From Verrucomicrobiota bacterium (lineage in GTDB: Bacteria; Verrucomicrobiota; Verrucomicrobiia; Chthoniobacterales; Terrimicrobiaceae): a stretch of 64,000 nucleotides of DNA. A program made the translations under genes and the position numbers. Every line of letters begins with the position of its first letter. Positions within the stretch are counted from its first letter, which is position 1. The notes below the pieces were generated by a model. It was not told the origin of the DNA. It saw only the letters and a list, made by a program, of their open reading frames with translations, and ran no database searches. Positions 33,956 to 44,283 of the stretch are shown one piece after another. The DNA is taken from positions 32,860-96,859 of the forward strand of contig JAGWWS010000004.1 of assembly GCA_018970255.1 (NCBI GenBank). Reading direction: 5' to 3'.

Positions 33956-34789
33956 ATGTCCTCCCTCTCCACCCTCCGCGAAAAAATCGACGCTCTCGAC
34001 ACCGAGCTCCTCCGCCTGCTCAACGAGCGCGCCACCCTCGCGATGGAGATTGGCGTCGTCAAAAACCGCGAGTCCCTCCCCATCTATTCGCCCGACCGCG
34101 AGACGAAACTCCTCCGCAGCCTCATCGAGCGCAGCGCCGGCCCCCTCCGCCCCGAAGCCATCAAGGCCATCTACCGCGAAATCATGTCAGCCTCCCTCTC
34201 CCTCGAGAAGGATGTCGTCATCGCCTGCCTCGGCCCCTCCGGCAGCCCCACCCACCAGGCCGCGCTCTCGAAGTTCGGCTCCAGCGTCCGCTACGCCCAC
34301 ACCCTCTCCATCCCCGAGGCCTATGAGCAGGTCGCCAAAGACGAAGCCGACTGCGCCGTCGTCCCCCTCGAGGACCCCGTCCACGGATTCATCAACGCCA
34401 CCCTCGACGAACTCGCCACCACCCCCCTCGCCATCTGCGCCGAAATCCTCCCGGACTCCGACACCGACGGCAACCCCGCAGGCGCACGCTTCATCGTCCT
34501 TGGCCGCCAGGTGAACGCCCCCTCCGGCGGCGACCAGACCATGATCATGCTCCGCATCGAGAACAAACCCGGCGCCCTCGTCGCCGCGCTCGAACCCTTC
34601 AAGGACCTCGAAATCAACCTCACCCACTTCGCCAGCCGCCCCGCCATGCGCGGCAGCAACGACACCTTCTTCTTCGTCCAGGCCGACGGCCACCGCCAGG
34701 AAATCCAAAACTCCGAACTCCTCCGCGAACTCTCGAAAAACTGCCGCGCCGTCAAAATCCTCGGCAGCTACCCGAAGCCCGCCGCGTGA
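33956..34789 (+). CDS. pheA: Chorismate mutase / prephenate dehydratase-type protein lacking half of the dehydratase domain
   Basis: A 277-residue protein, far shorter than the roughly 360 of ordinary P-proteins. Residues 1-80 form an AroQ-type chorismate mutase with the expected active-site residues (Arg8, Arg25, Lys36, Arg48, Glu49 by alignment in the mind to E. coli). Residues about 86-167 match the first lobe of prephenate dehydratase (CLGPSGSPTHQAAL, ADCAVVPLED). The second lobe is missing: only PAGARFIVLG remains, where the catalytic T-R-F motif is A-R-F. Residues about 195-272 form an ACT domain (RIENKPGALVAAL) for phenylalanine binding. Chorismate mutase activity with feedback control is likely, dehydratase activity is doubtful. 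GTGA overlap with trpC. Confidence 0.85.
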   Translation: MSSLSTLREKIDALDTELLRLLNERATLAMEIGVVKNRESLPIYSPDRETKLLRSLIERSAGPLRPEAIKAIYREIMSASLSLEKDVVIACLGPSGSPTHQAALSKFGSSVRYAHTLSIPEAYEQVAKDEADCAVVPLEDPVHGFINATLDELATTPLAICAEILPDSDTDGNPAGARFIVLGRQVNAPSGGDQTMIMLRIENKPGALVAALEPFKDLEINLTHFASRPAMRGSNDTFFFVQADGHRQEIQNSELLRELSKNCRAVKILGSYPKPAA

Positions 34790-35613
34790 GCACCTTCCTC
34801 GAAAAAATCCTCGCCGATGTCCGTGCCGAACTCGCCACGGCCAAACAAAAAAACCCGGGGCGCGAACTCCGCGCCCGCCTGGCCGATGCCCCGCCCCCCC
34901 GCCCGTTCCACGCCGCCCTCTCCGCACCCGGCTTCGGCCTGATTGCCGAAATCAAGGAACGCTCCCCCAGCGTCGGCCCGATGCGCGCCGAAAATGTCGC
35001 CGCCGCCCCAGCCGCCTACGCCGCCAGCCCCATCGTCCGCGCCGTCTCCGTCCTCACGAACCACACCCACTTCGGCATGGACATCCACCGCCTCGCCGCC
35101 ATCCGCGCCAAAGTGCCACAGCCCGTCCTGCGGAAGGATTTTTTCATCGACGACCACCAAGTCCTCGAAGCCCGCGCCTTCGGGGCCGATGCCATCCTCC
35201 TCATGGCGAATGTCCTCGACACCGCCACCATGGCCCGCCTCCACGCCCTCGCCCTCTCGCTCGGCATGGAAGCCCTCTTCGAAATCCACACCGCCGCCGA
35301 AATCGCCACCCTCCCGCCCGCCGCCCGCATCGTCGGCATCAACAGCCGGAAATTCCAATCCACCACCGGCTTCGTCGCCACCGGTTCCTCCTCTTCCCAA
35401 GACTTCTCGCTCGACACCTCCGCCTTCGCCCTCGTGGACCAACTCCCCGCCCATTCCATCAAAGTCGCCGAAAGCGGCCTCGCCCCCGAAGGCATCCCCG
35501 CCGTTGCGGAAAAATTCCAAGCCGCCCTCGTCGGCACCACCCTCCTCCGCGACGAACGCGGCATCGCCGCCTCCCTCGCCGACTTCGCCAAACAAATCCC
35601 GCTCAACCGCTAA
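34786..35613 (+). CDS. trpC: Indole-3-glycerol phosphate synthase
   Basis: A 275-residue TIM-barrel enzyme that starts at GTG, overlapping the pheA stop by 4 nt. Conserved parts are LIAEIKERSPSVGPM (the catalytic Lys and Ser-Pro-Ser), VSVLTNHTHFGMD, VLRKDFFIDDHQVLEARAFGAD in two halves (Lys, Asp, Glu of the active site), VGINSRKFQ and VAESGLAPEG. It closes the indole ring from carboxyphenylribulose phosphate in tryptophan synthesis. The usual G-I-N-N-R-x-L becomes G-I-N-S-R-K-F. The other trp genes are not nearby, so tryptophan genes are scattered in this genome. It shares an operon with pheA, both drawing on chorismate. Confidence 0.93.
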   Translation: MSTFLEKILADVRAELATAKQKNPGRELRARLADAPPPRPFHAALSAPGFGLIAEIKERSPSVGPMRAENVAAAPAAYAASPIVRAVSVLTNHTHFGMDIHRLAAIRAKVPQPVLRKDFFIDDHQVLEARAFGADAILLMANVLDTATMARLHALALSLGMEALFEIHTAAEIATLPPAARIVGINSRKFQSTTGFVATGSSSSQDFSLDTSAFALVDQLPAHSIKVAESGLAPEGIPAVAEKFQAALVGTTLLRDERGIAASLADFAKQIPLNR

Positions 35614-35679
35614 AATACCGAATACGTTAATCTCGAAAATCTGCGAAACGCCGCTTCCTTCAATTTCAATTCTCCGAAT

Positions 35680-37899
<2,220 letters not shown>

Positions 37900-37903
37900 G
37901 CGC

Positions 37904-37921
37904 GCCGACGTCCCCGTCGGC
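37904..37921 (-). repeat. REP-like hairpin 1 (inverted orientation)
   Basis: A perfect 7-bp palindrome, GCCGACG with TCCC loop and CGTCGGC, just after the purL stop. Relative to the REP hairpin at 37961 it is in inverted orientation, since its loop TCCC is the complement of GGGA. Confidence 0.8.
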
Positions 37922-37933
37922 CCACGGACAACC

Positions 37934-38677
37934 GTGAAAAACACCAAATCCCCCGCAGAAGCCAACGGGGACGTTGGCGCTCCCAAAGAGTGGTATTCCC
38001 GCGGCTATCTCCCCCACCGCGACGCCAAGCAACTCCTCCAAGCCGTCACCTTCCGCCTCGCCGATAGCCTCCCTCAGGAAAAACTCAAGCTACTGGAAGA
38101 GGAGTTATCGAACCTTCCCGAAAACCAACGCCACACCCACCGGCGTGAGAAAATCGAAAAGTGGCTCGATGCCGGCATGGGCTGTTGCGCCCTGCGCAAC
38201 CCGAAATGTGCGGAGCAGATGCGCGACGCACTCCATCACTTCGACGGCCAGCGTTATCGACTCATCGCCTGGTGCATCATGCCAAACCATGTGCATGTGC
38301 TCATGGAAACGCTCACGCCCATCGCGCGAATTATCCAAGGTTGGAAATCCGTCACCGCCCGCTGGGCATTGGCCCACAACGAAGATCTAAAACTCGGCAT
38401 CCCGGACACAAAACACCTATGGATGCGGGACTACTGGGATCGATACATCCGCAACGACAGGCATTTCGAGAATGTCGTGCTCTACATCCACCAAAACCCC
38501 GTCCAAGCCGGCCTTTGCCAACGCGCCGAAGATTGGCCCTGGTCCAGCGCCGGAACGCCGAGGTCCTCCTCGGCATCCACGCCCCACTCGGCCAACGAGG
38601 ACGTTGGCGCTCCCAGCCCCACTCGAAATCCGTCGTCTCCAAAAAAAAGGGAAAGCAAACCACTTCTGAATTTCTGA
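37934..38677 (+). CDS. REP-associated tyrosine transposase (RAYT, IS200/IS605-like Y1)
   Basis: A 247-residue protein that starts at GTG 37934. Residues about 22-40 read [20 protein letters not shown] in part, the usual RAYT start, and TFRLADSLP follows. The metal-binding HUH motif is [11 protein letters not shown] (about 116-126). A C-terminal helix [12 protein letters not shown] (about 180-191) contains the likely catalytic Tyr and the conserved N-P-V. These enzymes nick and rejoin single-stranded REP hairpins and are domesticated relatives of IS200/IS605 transposases. REP-like hairpins lie just upstream, inside the 5' coding part and inside the 3' coding part. It lies between purL and typA, both housekeeping genes. 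Confidence 0.85.
   Translation: MKNTKSPAEANGDVGAPKEWYSRGYLPHRDAKQLLQAVTFRLADSLPQEKLKLLEEELSNLPENQRHTHRREKIEKWLDAGMGCCALRNPKCAEQMRDALHHFDGQRYRLIAWCIMPNHVHVLMETLTPIARIIQGWKSVTARWALAHNEDLKLGIPDTKHLWMRDYWDRYIRNDRHFENVVLYIHQNPVQAGLCQRAEDWPWSSAGTPRSSSASTPHSANEDVGAPSPTRNPSSPKKRESKPLLNF
37961..37978 (+). repeat. REP-like hairpin 2
   Basis: GCCAACG, loop GGGA, CGTTGGC, followed by GCTCCC, near the 5' end of the RAYT coding region. The same sequence with loop AGGA recurs at 38591. Confidence 0.85.
38557..38574 (-). repeat. REP-like hairpin 3 (inverted orientation)
   Basis: GCCGAGG, loop TCCT, CCTCGGC. It is in inverted orientation relative to hairpin 4, which starts 17 nt later. The loop TCCT complements AGGA. 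Confidence 0.75.
38591..38608 (+). repeat. REP-like hairpin 4
   Basis: GCCAACG, loop AGGA, CGTTGGC, then GCTCCC. It is identical to hairpin 2 except for the first loop base. With hairpin 3 it forms an inverted REP pair (a BIME-like unit) in the 3' end of the RAYT gene. Confidence 0.85.
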
Positions 38678-38787
38678 AACATGTGCCCCTCGGCGCCGAT
38701 GCGAATTCGCCACGCCAGTCCGGTTGACACCTAGGGGGTCCGCCACCATAGTCCCGACCCGCCCGCGCCCGGGCCGAAACCGAAACC

Positions 38788-40608
38788 ATGGAAAAAATCC
38801 GCAACATCGCGATCATCGCCCACGTCGACCACGGCAAAACCACCCTCGTCGACCAACTCCTCAAGCAGTCCGGCACCTTCCGCTCGAACCAGAAGGTGGA
38901 CGAGCGCGTCATGGATTCCATGGACCTCGAAAAGGAAAAAGGCATCACCATCCGCGCCAAGAACGCCGCGTTCCGCTGGGAGGATTACCATGTGAACATC
39001 GTCGACACCCCCGGCCACGCGGACTTCGGCGGCGAGGTCGAGCGCATCATGAAGATGGTCGATGGCGTCCTGTTGGTCGTGGACGCCCACGACGGCCCGC
39101 AGGCCCAAACCAAGTTCGTCCTCAAAAAAGCGCTCGAGAACAAACTCAAGCCGATCGTGGTCATCAACAAAATCGACCGCGAGAACGCCCGCCCCCACAA
39201 GGTCCTCGACATGGTCTTCGAGCTTTTCCTCGAACTCGGCGCGGACGACCACCAACTCGACTTCCCGCACATCTACGCCAGCGCGAAGGCCGGCTTCGCC
39301 AAGCGCGAACTCGTCGATCCCAGCTCCACCATGCTCCCGCTCTACGAGGCGATCGCGTGGCACATCCCCGCGCCGCCGAAGCCCGAGGTGGACTATTTCC
39401 AAATGCTGGTCTCGAACCTCGACTACAGCGACTACCTCGGCCGCATCGCCTACGGCCGCATCATCAGCGGCACCGTCAAGCAGGGGCAACCGATCGTTTG
39501 CATCCACAAGGACGGCCAGAAGGAAAAAGCCAAGGTCACCGCGATTTTCTCCCACGAGGGGCTCGAGAAAGTCCAAATCCCCGAAGCCTCCGCCGGCGAC
39601 ATCGTTGGCATCAGCGGCTTCGAGGAAATCTTCATCGGCGAAACGCTCGTCGATTCCGAGGAACGCGCGGCCCTGCCGTTCGTCGAAATCGACCCGCCCA
39701 CCATCTCGATGAAAATTTGCGTGAACGATTCCCCGCTCGCCGGCCGCGAAGGGAAGCTCCTCACCGCCCGCCAAATCCGCGACCGCCTCATCAAGGAAAC
39801 CCGCGGCAATGTTTCCATCGCCGTTTCGGACACCGAGACCGCCGGGCATTTCGAGGTGAAGGCCCGCGGCGAAATGCAGATCGCCATCCTCGTCGAGCAA
39901 ATGCGGCGCGAAGGGTTCGAACTGCTCGTCTCCCGCCCCGAGGTCATCTTCCGCCGCGCGGAGGACGGCTCCGTGCTCGAGCCCATGGAAACGCTCTATG
40001 TCGATGTCCCGCCCGACAACCTCGGCGACATCCTGCAAAACCTCGCCGGCCGCAAGGCCGAGATCGTGAACATGGAGCACAACCCCCACAGCGTGCTCGT
40101 GCAGGCGACCATTCCGACCCGCGGCATCATCGGCTTCGAAACCGACCTCGTGAACCTCACGAAAGGCCACGGCATTTGCAGCCACCTCTTCAAGGAATAC
40201 GGGCCGCACAAGGGCGAAATCCCGAGCCGCAACAACGGCGTCCTCGTTTCCATGGAAGGCGGCACCAGCATGGCCTATGCGCTCGACAGCATCCAGGAGC
40301 GCGGCCGCCTTTTCATCGGCCCGCAGGAGGAAATCTACGAAGGCATGATCGTCGGCGAAAACGCCCGCCCGGACGACATGCCGGTCAACCCCTGCAAGGC
40401 GAAAAAATTGACGAACATGCGCAGCCAGGGCGACGGCAAGGGCATCTCGCTCGCGCCGCCGATCGTGATGAGCCTCGAGCGCTCGCTCGAATACATCGCG
40501 CCCGACGAGTATGTGGAGGTCACGCCGAAATCGCTGCGCCTCCGCAAGAAGATCCTCGACGCCACGGCCCGCAAGCGCGCCGAAAAATCCGCCGGCACAT
40601 TCGCCTGA
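38788..40608 (+). CDS. typA: Ribosome-associated GTPase TypA/BipA
   Basis: A 606-residue translational GTPase. The G1 motif is AHVDHGKT (about 11-18), G2 region [10 protein letters not shown]3 [11 protein letters not shown], and G4 NKID. EF-G-like domains II, III and V follow, with [14 protein letters not shown] and the family-specific C-terminal segment [18 protein letters not shown] in parts. The length matches BipA (about 605). BipA binds 70S ribosomes and helps assembly and stress adaptation. The gene stands alone, 110 nt after the RAYT gene and with a strong terminator 45 nt after its stop. Confidence 0.96.
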   Translation: MEKIRNIAIIAHVDHGKTTLVDQLLKQSGTFRSNQKVDERVMDSMDLEKEKGITIRAKNAAFRWEDYHVNIVDTPGHADFGGEVERIMKMVDGVLLVVDAHDGPQAQTKFVLKKALENKLKPIVVINKIDRENARPHKVLDMVFELFLELGADDHQLDFPHIYASAKAGFAKRELVDPSSTMLPLYEAIAWHIPAPPKPEVDYFQMLVSNLDYSDYLGRIAYGRIISGTVKQGQPIVCIHKDGQKEKAKVTAIFSHEGLEKVQIPEASAGDIVGISGFEEIFIGETLVDSEERAALPFVEIDPPTISMKICVNDSPLAGREGKLLTARQIRDRLIKETRGNVSIAVSDTETAGHFEVKARGEMQIAILVEQMRREGFELLVSRPEVIFRRAEDGSVLEPMETLYVDVPPDNLGDILQNLAGRKAEIVNMEHNPHSVLVQATIPTRGIIGFETDLVNLTKGHGICSHLFKEYGPHKGEIPSRNNGVLVSMEGGTSMAYALDSIQERGRLFIGPQEEIYEGMIVGENARPDDMPVNPCKAKKLTNMRSQGDGKGISLAPPIVMSLERSLEYIAPDEYVEVTPKSLRLRKKILDATARKRAEKSAGTFA

Positions 40609-40652
40609 CAAAACCGGTTCGCACCGGAAAAACCATCCCCGCCCAAAACAGG

Positions 40653-40678
40653 AAAAGCGGTCCTAAGACCGCTTTTTT
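40653..40678 (+). terminator. Intrinsic terminator of typA
   Basis: The perfect stem AAAAGCGGTC with loop CTAA and GACCGCTTTT, followed by further T residues. It lies 45 nt after the typA stop. The leading A run may let it work in both directions. Confidence 0.92.
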
Positions 40679-40702
40679 GTTTTCCGCCGGGCTTCCCCCC
40701 GA

Positions 40703-40744
40703 CGGGAGCACCGTGCCTCCCACCCAAGTCGGCACGGGCTCCCG
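40703..40744. repeat. Long inverted repeat between typA and the small - strand gene
   Basis: CGGGAGC-A-CCGTGCC (40703-40717) pairs with GGCACGG-GCTCCCG (40731-40744): 14 bp with one bulged A and a 13-nt loop. It could terminate the - strand small gene or be a REP-type element of another family. No T run follows on the + strand. On the - strand the downstream sequence is G-rich. Confidence 0.7.
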
Positions 40745-40765
40745 CCCCATTTTCGGGGGAAGATG

Positions 40766-40957
40766 TTACCGTGCGTGTTGCAGGCGGACCCTGCGGTTCC
40801 GCCCGTTCTTGCCGCGGATCACCACGCGGCCGCTGTCGAAGAGGTCCGACATTGCGGCGACGAGTTCACGGCTGTTCCGGGCGCAGGACCCGACGATGGA
40901 GACAAGGTCTCCGAGGGAATATTTGGTTCGGTTGATTTTTTTGTAGATGTTTTTCAT
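40766..40957 (-). CDS. Small basic protein of unknown function
   Basis: 63 residues from the ATG at 40957 (MKNIYKKINRTKYSLGDLV). An upstream in-frame ATG at 40999 adds 14 less regular residues. The sequence is basic at both ends, and the middle has a helix-turn-helix-like rhythm, SRELVAAMSDLFDSGRVV, that resembles a small winged or DNA-binding domain, but I cannot name a family. It lies downstream of the aroE unit on the same strand, with a 109-nt gap to the small membrane protein gene, and is followed by a long inverted repeat. Coding status is likely because the amino acid make-up looks natural. Confidence 0.6.
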   Translation of the reverse strand: MKNIYKKINRTKYSLGDLVSIVGSCARNSRELVAAMSDLFDSGRVVIRGKNGRNRRVRLQHAR

Positions 40958-41066
40958 AGCTTGCGCTGTTGCATGGTTGGACAGCATCGCGGGTGCCAAT
41001 GTTCAAAAACTTTTTTTCACCGCCCCAAACCCCACAGCCCAAGGCCCAACGAAACGCGTTGCCGCC

Positions 41067-41372
41067 TCAGAAAAGGAGGAACGCCGCGTAGCCGTAGGAG
41101 AAAAAAATGCCGATTGCCACGGCCACGCCGGACGCGCCGGCGATTTTTTCCGTGAGCGTGCCGCGGATTGCCTGCTCGAAAAACAACGCAACAGCCACCC
41201 ACACCATCGGCAGCGCGAAGAGCCAAGCGCCGTCGCGCGCCATCCACACGGAGAATGCGGGGAACGAGCCTTCGACATTGTCGGCGAACCCCGAGGCTTT
41301 GAGCAGCACATTCACGGTGAGGAGTCCTAGCGAAACAAAAACGAATTGGGTGAGGCCGAGGGAAAGGATCAT
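41067..41372 (-). CDS. Small integral membrane protein
   Basis: A 101-residue protein with three hydrophobic helices (about 5-25, 45-65, 78-100). Its ATG overlaps the aroE stop by 4 nt, good evidence of translational coupling and of a real gene. No enzymatic motif is visible. The helix pattern VNVLLKASGFADNV followed by an aromatic helix pair resembles small uncharacterised membrane proteins. Function is unknown and a link to the shikimate pathway is not implied by sequence. Confidence 0.7.
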   Translation of the reverse strand: MILSLGLTQFVFVSLGLLTVNVLLKASGFADNVEGSFPAFSVWMARDGAWLFALPMVWVAVALFFEQAIRGTLTEKIAGASGVAVAIGIFFSYGYAAFLLF

Positions 41373-42301
41373 GGCGTGGATGCGAGTGTGCGCCGCATGG
41401 CGTCAAGCGGCGCGGGTTGGTTGAACCAGGTTTCAAAAGAGAGCGCCCCCTGGTGGAGCAACATCGAGAGGCCGTTCGCACACCGCGCGCCGGCGGCGGC
41501 TGCATCCTCGAGGAGCCGCGATACGCCCGAGGAGTAAACGGTATCGAAAACCAAAAGGTTCGGAGTGATCAAAGCCGGCGGAAGCACGGGGGGGTCGGAG
41601 CGTTTCATGCCGAGCGATGTGGCGTTGATCACAATGTCTGCGTTGGCGAGTTCCTGCTTCAGCGCCCCGGCTTCCATGGAAATTGCGGCGATGCGCTCGC
41701 CGGGACCGGAAATTTTTTCTGCGAGGAAACGCGGGGCGAGTTCGCGCGCAAGGCGGGCCGCCTTTTCCAGGGTCCGGTTTGCCAGCACGAGCCTCTCGCA
41801 GCCCTCAAGGGCGCATTGGACGGCGATGGCACGCCCGGCCCCGCCCCCGGCACCAAGGAGCACCACCCGCAAATCGCGCAGGTCCACACTGAATTCCTCG
41901 CGCACGGCGCGCACCAGGCCGGGACCGTCGGTATTGAACCCGAGCAATTTTTCCCCCTCGACGAGGATGGTGTTCACGCTGCCGGCGGCGCGGGCGTAAT
42001 CGTCGGCCCAATCGACAGCCTCCAGCGCGGCGCCCTTGTGTGGAATGGTCACATTCGCGCCGATGAACCCGGCTTGCGGCAGGGCGCGGAGGGCTTTTGG
42101 GAAATCGGAGGCATGTGCGTGGATGCGTGTGTAGGAGGCATGCATGCCGCAGGCGCGCAGCGCGGCGTTTTGGAAAACCGGTGAACGGGAGTGGGCGACC
42201 GGATCGCCGAAAACGCCGAGGCGCAGCGGCGGGTCGAAAGAAGCCGCCATGCCGGGGTTCGCAATCAACTCCCCGGCGGAAATGGTCTCCGGCACTTGCA
42301 T
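41369..42301 (-). CDS. aroE: Shikimate dehydrogenase
   Basis: About 310 residues from the ATG at 42301 (MQVPETISAGELI). The substrate-binding part shows LGVFGDPVAHSRSPVFQNAAL, given in two halves, the S-x-S-P-x-x-H/Q-N pattern of AroE, then ANVTIPHKGAAL with the catalytic Lys, and GFNTDGPGL with the Asp. The NADP-binding loop is LLGAGGGAGRAI, followed by LANRTLEKAARLA, an N-R-T motif that favours NADPH. It reduces 3-dehydroshikimate to shikimate. An N-terminal extension of about 25 residues precedes the usual start. The small membrane protein gene is coupled downstream. Confidence 0.93.
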   Translation of the reverse strand: MQVPETISAGELIANPGMAASFDPPLRLGVFGDPVAHSRSPVFQNAALRACGMHASYTRIHAHASDFPKALRALPQAGFIGANVTIPHKGAALEAVDWADDYARAAGSVNTILVEGEKLLGFNTDGPGLVRAVREEFSVDLRDLRVVLLGAGGGAGRAIAVQCALEGCERLVLANRTLEKAARLARELAPRFLAEKISGPGERIAAISMEAGALKQELANADIVINATSLGMKRSDPPVLPPALITPNLLVFDTVYSSGVSRLLEDAAAAGARCANGLSMLLHQGALSFETWFNQPAPLDAMRRTLASTP

Positions 42302-42443
42302 TGTTGGTTCAACAAAGCAGGCGCCGCCTGCGGAGGCAAGGCACCTCGCCCCTTCGGCTGCCGCTTTTCGGCGTTGAGCCCCGTGGGGACGCCGTGGTTT
42401 AAGAAGAAGTCCCCATGCCGAATCCCGACTCCGATCCTGCGAG

Positions 42444-43622
42444 ATGAGCAGCCCGCACCGTGTTTTCATCACCGGGACGGCACTCCTCGCCGGCGGCAGC
42501 GGTTCGACCGCCGAAGTTTGGGGGGCGCTGTGCGGCGATTCCTTCCTCGCCGGCGCACGGCCGTCGGATGCCGCCCTTGCGAAGATCGCGGGTTTGGACA
42601 CGGGCGACGCCGCGATCCTTGCCCGGCACCAGCTCCTTGCCTTGGCGGTTTTGGAAAAGGCTTGGGCAAATGCGCGCCTGCCCGGCGAGCGTAACCGCCT
42701 GCGGGGGGAGGGGAGCAAAACACGGCATCCACGGATTGGATGCGTTTCGGGAACTTCCTCGGGAAACCTCGCCGCGATGGAGTTGGAGGACGATGCCACT
42801 TCGAAAATCCATCCCTATGCCATCACGCGCTGGCGGGGAAATTCGGTCGGGGCCGCCGCCACGCTCCGGTTTGGGTTGGGAGGGTGCGATTTTTCCATCA
42901 ACGCCGCCTCGGGCACGGGCGCCCAAGCGGTTTTCCTCGGCGGAACGATGGTGCGGCATGGTTTGGCGGATGCGGTGGTTTTGGTGGCGGCGGATCCCGC
43001 CCCGTCACCACGGCTTCTGCGCGCGATGGAAAGGAACCGCAGCGTGCGCCAGGACCAGGTTGCCCGGCCGCTCGGCAGCGGGCGCGCCGGAATGAGCCCG
43101 TCGGAAGGTGCGGCCTGCCTCATTATGGAATCCGCCGAGCACGCCTTTGCGCGCAATGCGGAGCCACTCGCCGAGTGGCTCGGCGGGGAAACGGCGAACG
43201 AGGCGCACCACCTCCTTGCGCCCGAGCCCGGGGCGGGTGTGCTCGGGGAACTTCTTCAAAATTCGCTCCACGAGCATGGAGCACCCGATTGGATTTCGCT
43301 GCACGCCACCGGAACGCCGCGTTTCGACGCGGTGGAGGTTGCTTGCCTGAAAAAAACCTTCGGGGACCTGTTGCCCTGGGTCAGCGCCATCAAGCGCACC
43401 ACCGGCCACGCGCTCGGTGCCTCCGGCCTCATCGAGGCGTGCCTGCTTGTCGAGGGGCTCCGCCTCGGAAAAGTGCCCCGCTGGCCGGCGGACACCGACC
43501 CCGCGCTCGGCCTTGTTTGCCCCGGCGCCCCGCCCGTTCCGCGGAGGGCGTTGCAGGTTGGTCAGGGGATGGGCGGCGTGGTGGCGGTCAATTCCTTCTC
43601 CGCCGCCGGACCGGTGCCGTAG
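42444..43622 (+). CDS. Beta-ketoacyl synthase homologue with Ser at the active-site Cys position
   Basis: A 392-residue thiolase-fold protein of the FabF/KAS II family. The second half keeps the His motifs: [12 protein letters not shown] (His at about 287) and [15 protein letters not shown] (Lys about 317, His about 322). The nucleophile elbow, normally T-A-C-A/S-T-G-A, is NAASGTGA, with Ser at about 156 instead of Cys. N-terminal and linker parts otherwise fit: [14 protein letters not shown] and [13 protein letters not shown]. Loss of Cys usually means a non-condensing partner (chain length factor) or a changed reaction. No acyl carrier protein gene lies next to it. It diverges from aroE and ends 61 nt inside the 3' end of queH. 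Confidence 0.8.
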   Translation: MSSPHRVFITGTALLAGGSGSTAEVWGALCGDSFLAGARPSDAALAKIAGLDTGDAAILARHQLLALAVLEKAWANARLPGERNRLRGEGSKTRHPRIGCVSGTSSGNLAAMELEDDATSKIHPYAITRWRGNSVGAAATLRFGLGGCDFSINAASGTGAQAVFLGGTMVRHGLADAVVLVAADPAPSPRLLRAMERNRSVRQDQVARPLGSGRAGMSPSEGAACLIMESAEHAFARNAEPLAEWLGGETANEAHHLLAPEPGAGVLGELLQNSLHEHGAPDWISLHATGTPRFDAVEVACLKKTFGDLLPWVSAIKRTTGHALGASGLIEACLLVEGLRLGKVPRWPADTDPALGLVCPGAPPVPRRALQVGQGMGGVVAVNSFSAAGPVP

Positions 43623-44251
43623 AAGTTTTTTCCAATCTCGATTTTCGGCCGGCCGTTCGAAAGCCGCCATTTGTTCGAATCGCGCAGCGAGTAGATGCAA
43701 CCGCAATATTCCTGCTGGTAGAATTGTTCCCGCTTGGAAATTTCCAGCATGCGCTGGGCGCCGCCGCCCTTGCGCCAGTTGAAGGTCCAATACGAGAGGC
43801 CCGGGTATTTCGCCGCCGCGCGCTCGCCGCAGCCGTTGATCTGGTCCATGTCCTTCCAGCGCGAAATTCCAAGGCAGCTTGTGATGACGGGGAAGCCGTT
43901 TTCATGGGCGTGCAGCGCGGTGCGCTCGAACCGCATATCGAAGCACATGGTGCAGCGCTTACCCTTCTCCGGTTCCCACTCGAGCCCCTTGGCGCGCGCG
44001 AACCAATGGTCGGTGTCGTAGTCGGCATCGATGAACGGAATCCCGTGCTTCTCCGCAAAGCGGATGTTCTCGGATTTGCGCAACTCGTATTCCTCCCGCG
44101 GATGGATGTTCGGGTTGTAGAAATAGATGGTGTAATCAATCCCCGAAGCCGCCATCGCCTCCATGACCTCGCCCGAGCAAGGCGCGCAGCACGAGTGGAG
44201 CAGCACCCTTTTGTGCCCCCCGGGCGGTATGAGAATCGGGCGTTCGCTCAT
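43562..44251 (-). CDS. queH: Epoxyqueuosine reductase QueH
   Basis: About 229 residues from the ATG at 44251. It is the DUF208 type of epoxyqueuosine reductase. Cys-pair motifs are [17 protein letters not shown] and EYCGCIYS, which in QueH bind an iron-sulfur cluster and another iron. Other family stretches are [15 protein letters not shown] and [15 protein letters not shown]. It carries out the last step of queuosine formation in tRNA, the cobalamin-independent alternative to QueG. The C-terminal about 20 codons overlap the 3' end of the convergent ketosynthase gene by 61 nt. Confidence 0.92.
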   Translation of the reverse strand: MSERPILIPPGGHKRVLLHSCCAPCSGEVMEAMAASGIDYTIYFYNPNIHPREEYELRKSENIRFAEKHGIPFIDADYDTDHWFARAKGLEWEPEKGKRCTMCFDMRFERTALHAHENGFPVITSCLGISRWKDMDQINGCGERAAAKYPGLSYWTFNWRKGGGAQRMLEISKREQFYQQEYCGCIYSLRDSNKWRLSNGRPKIEIGKNFYGTGPAAEKELTATTPPIP

Positions 44252-44283
44252 CGCGGGAAGTTTCGCCTTTTGGAATTCACTCC

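Noticed and set aside
38731..40611. A 626-codon open frame on the - strand across typA
   Set aside because: It mirrors typA. TypA has all GTPase motifs, so this is a shadow of its codon bias.
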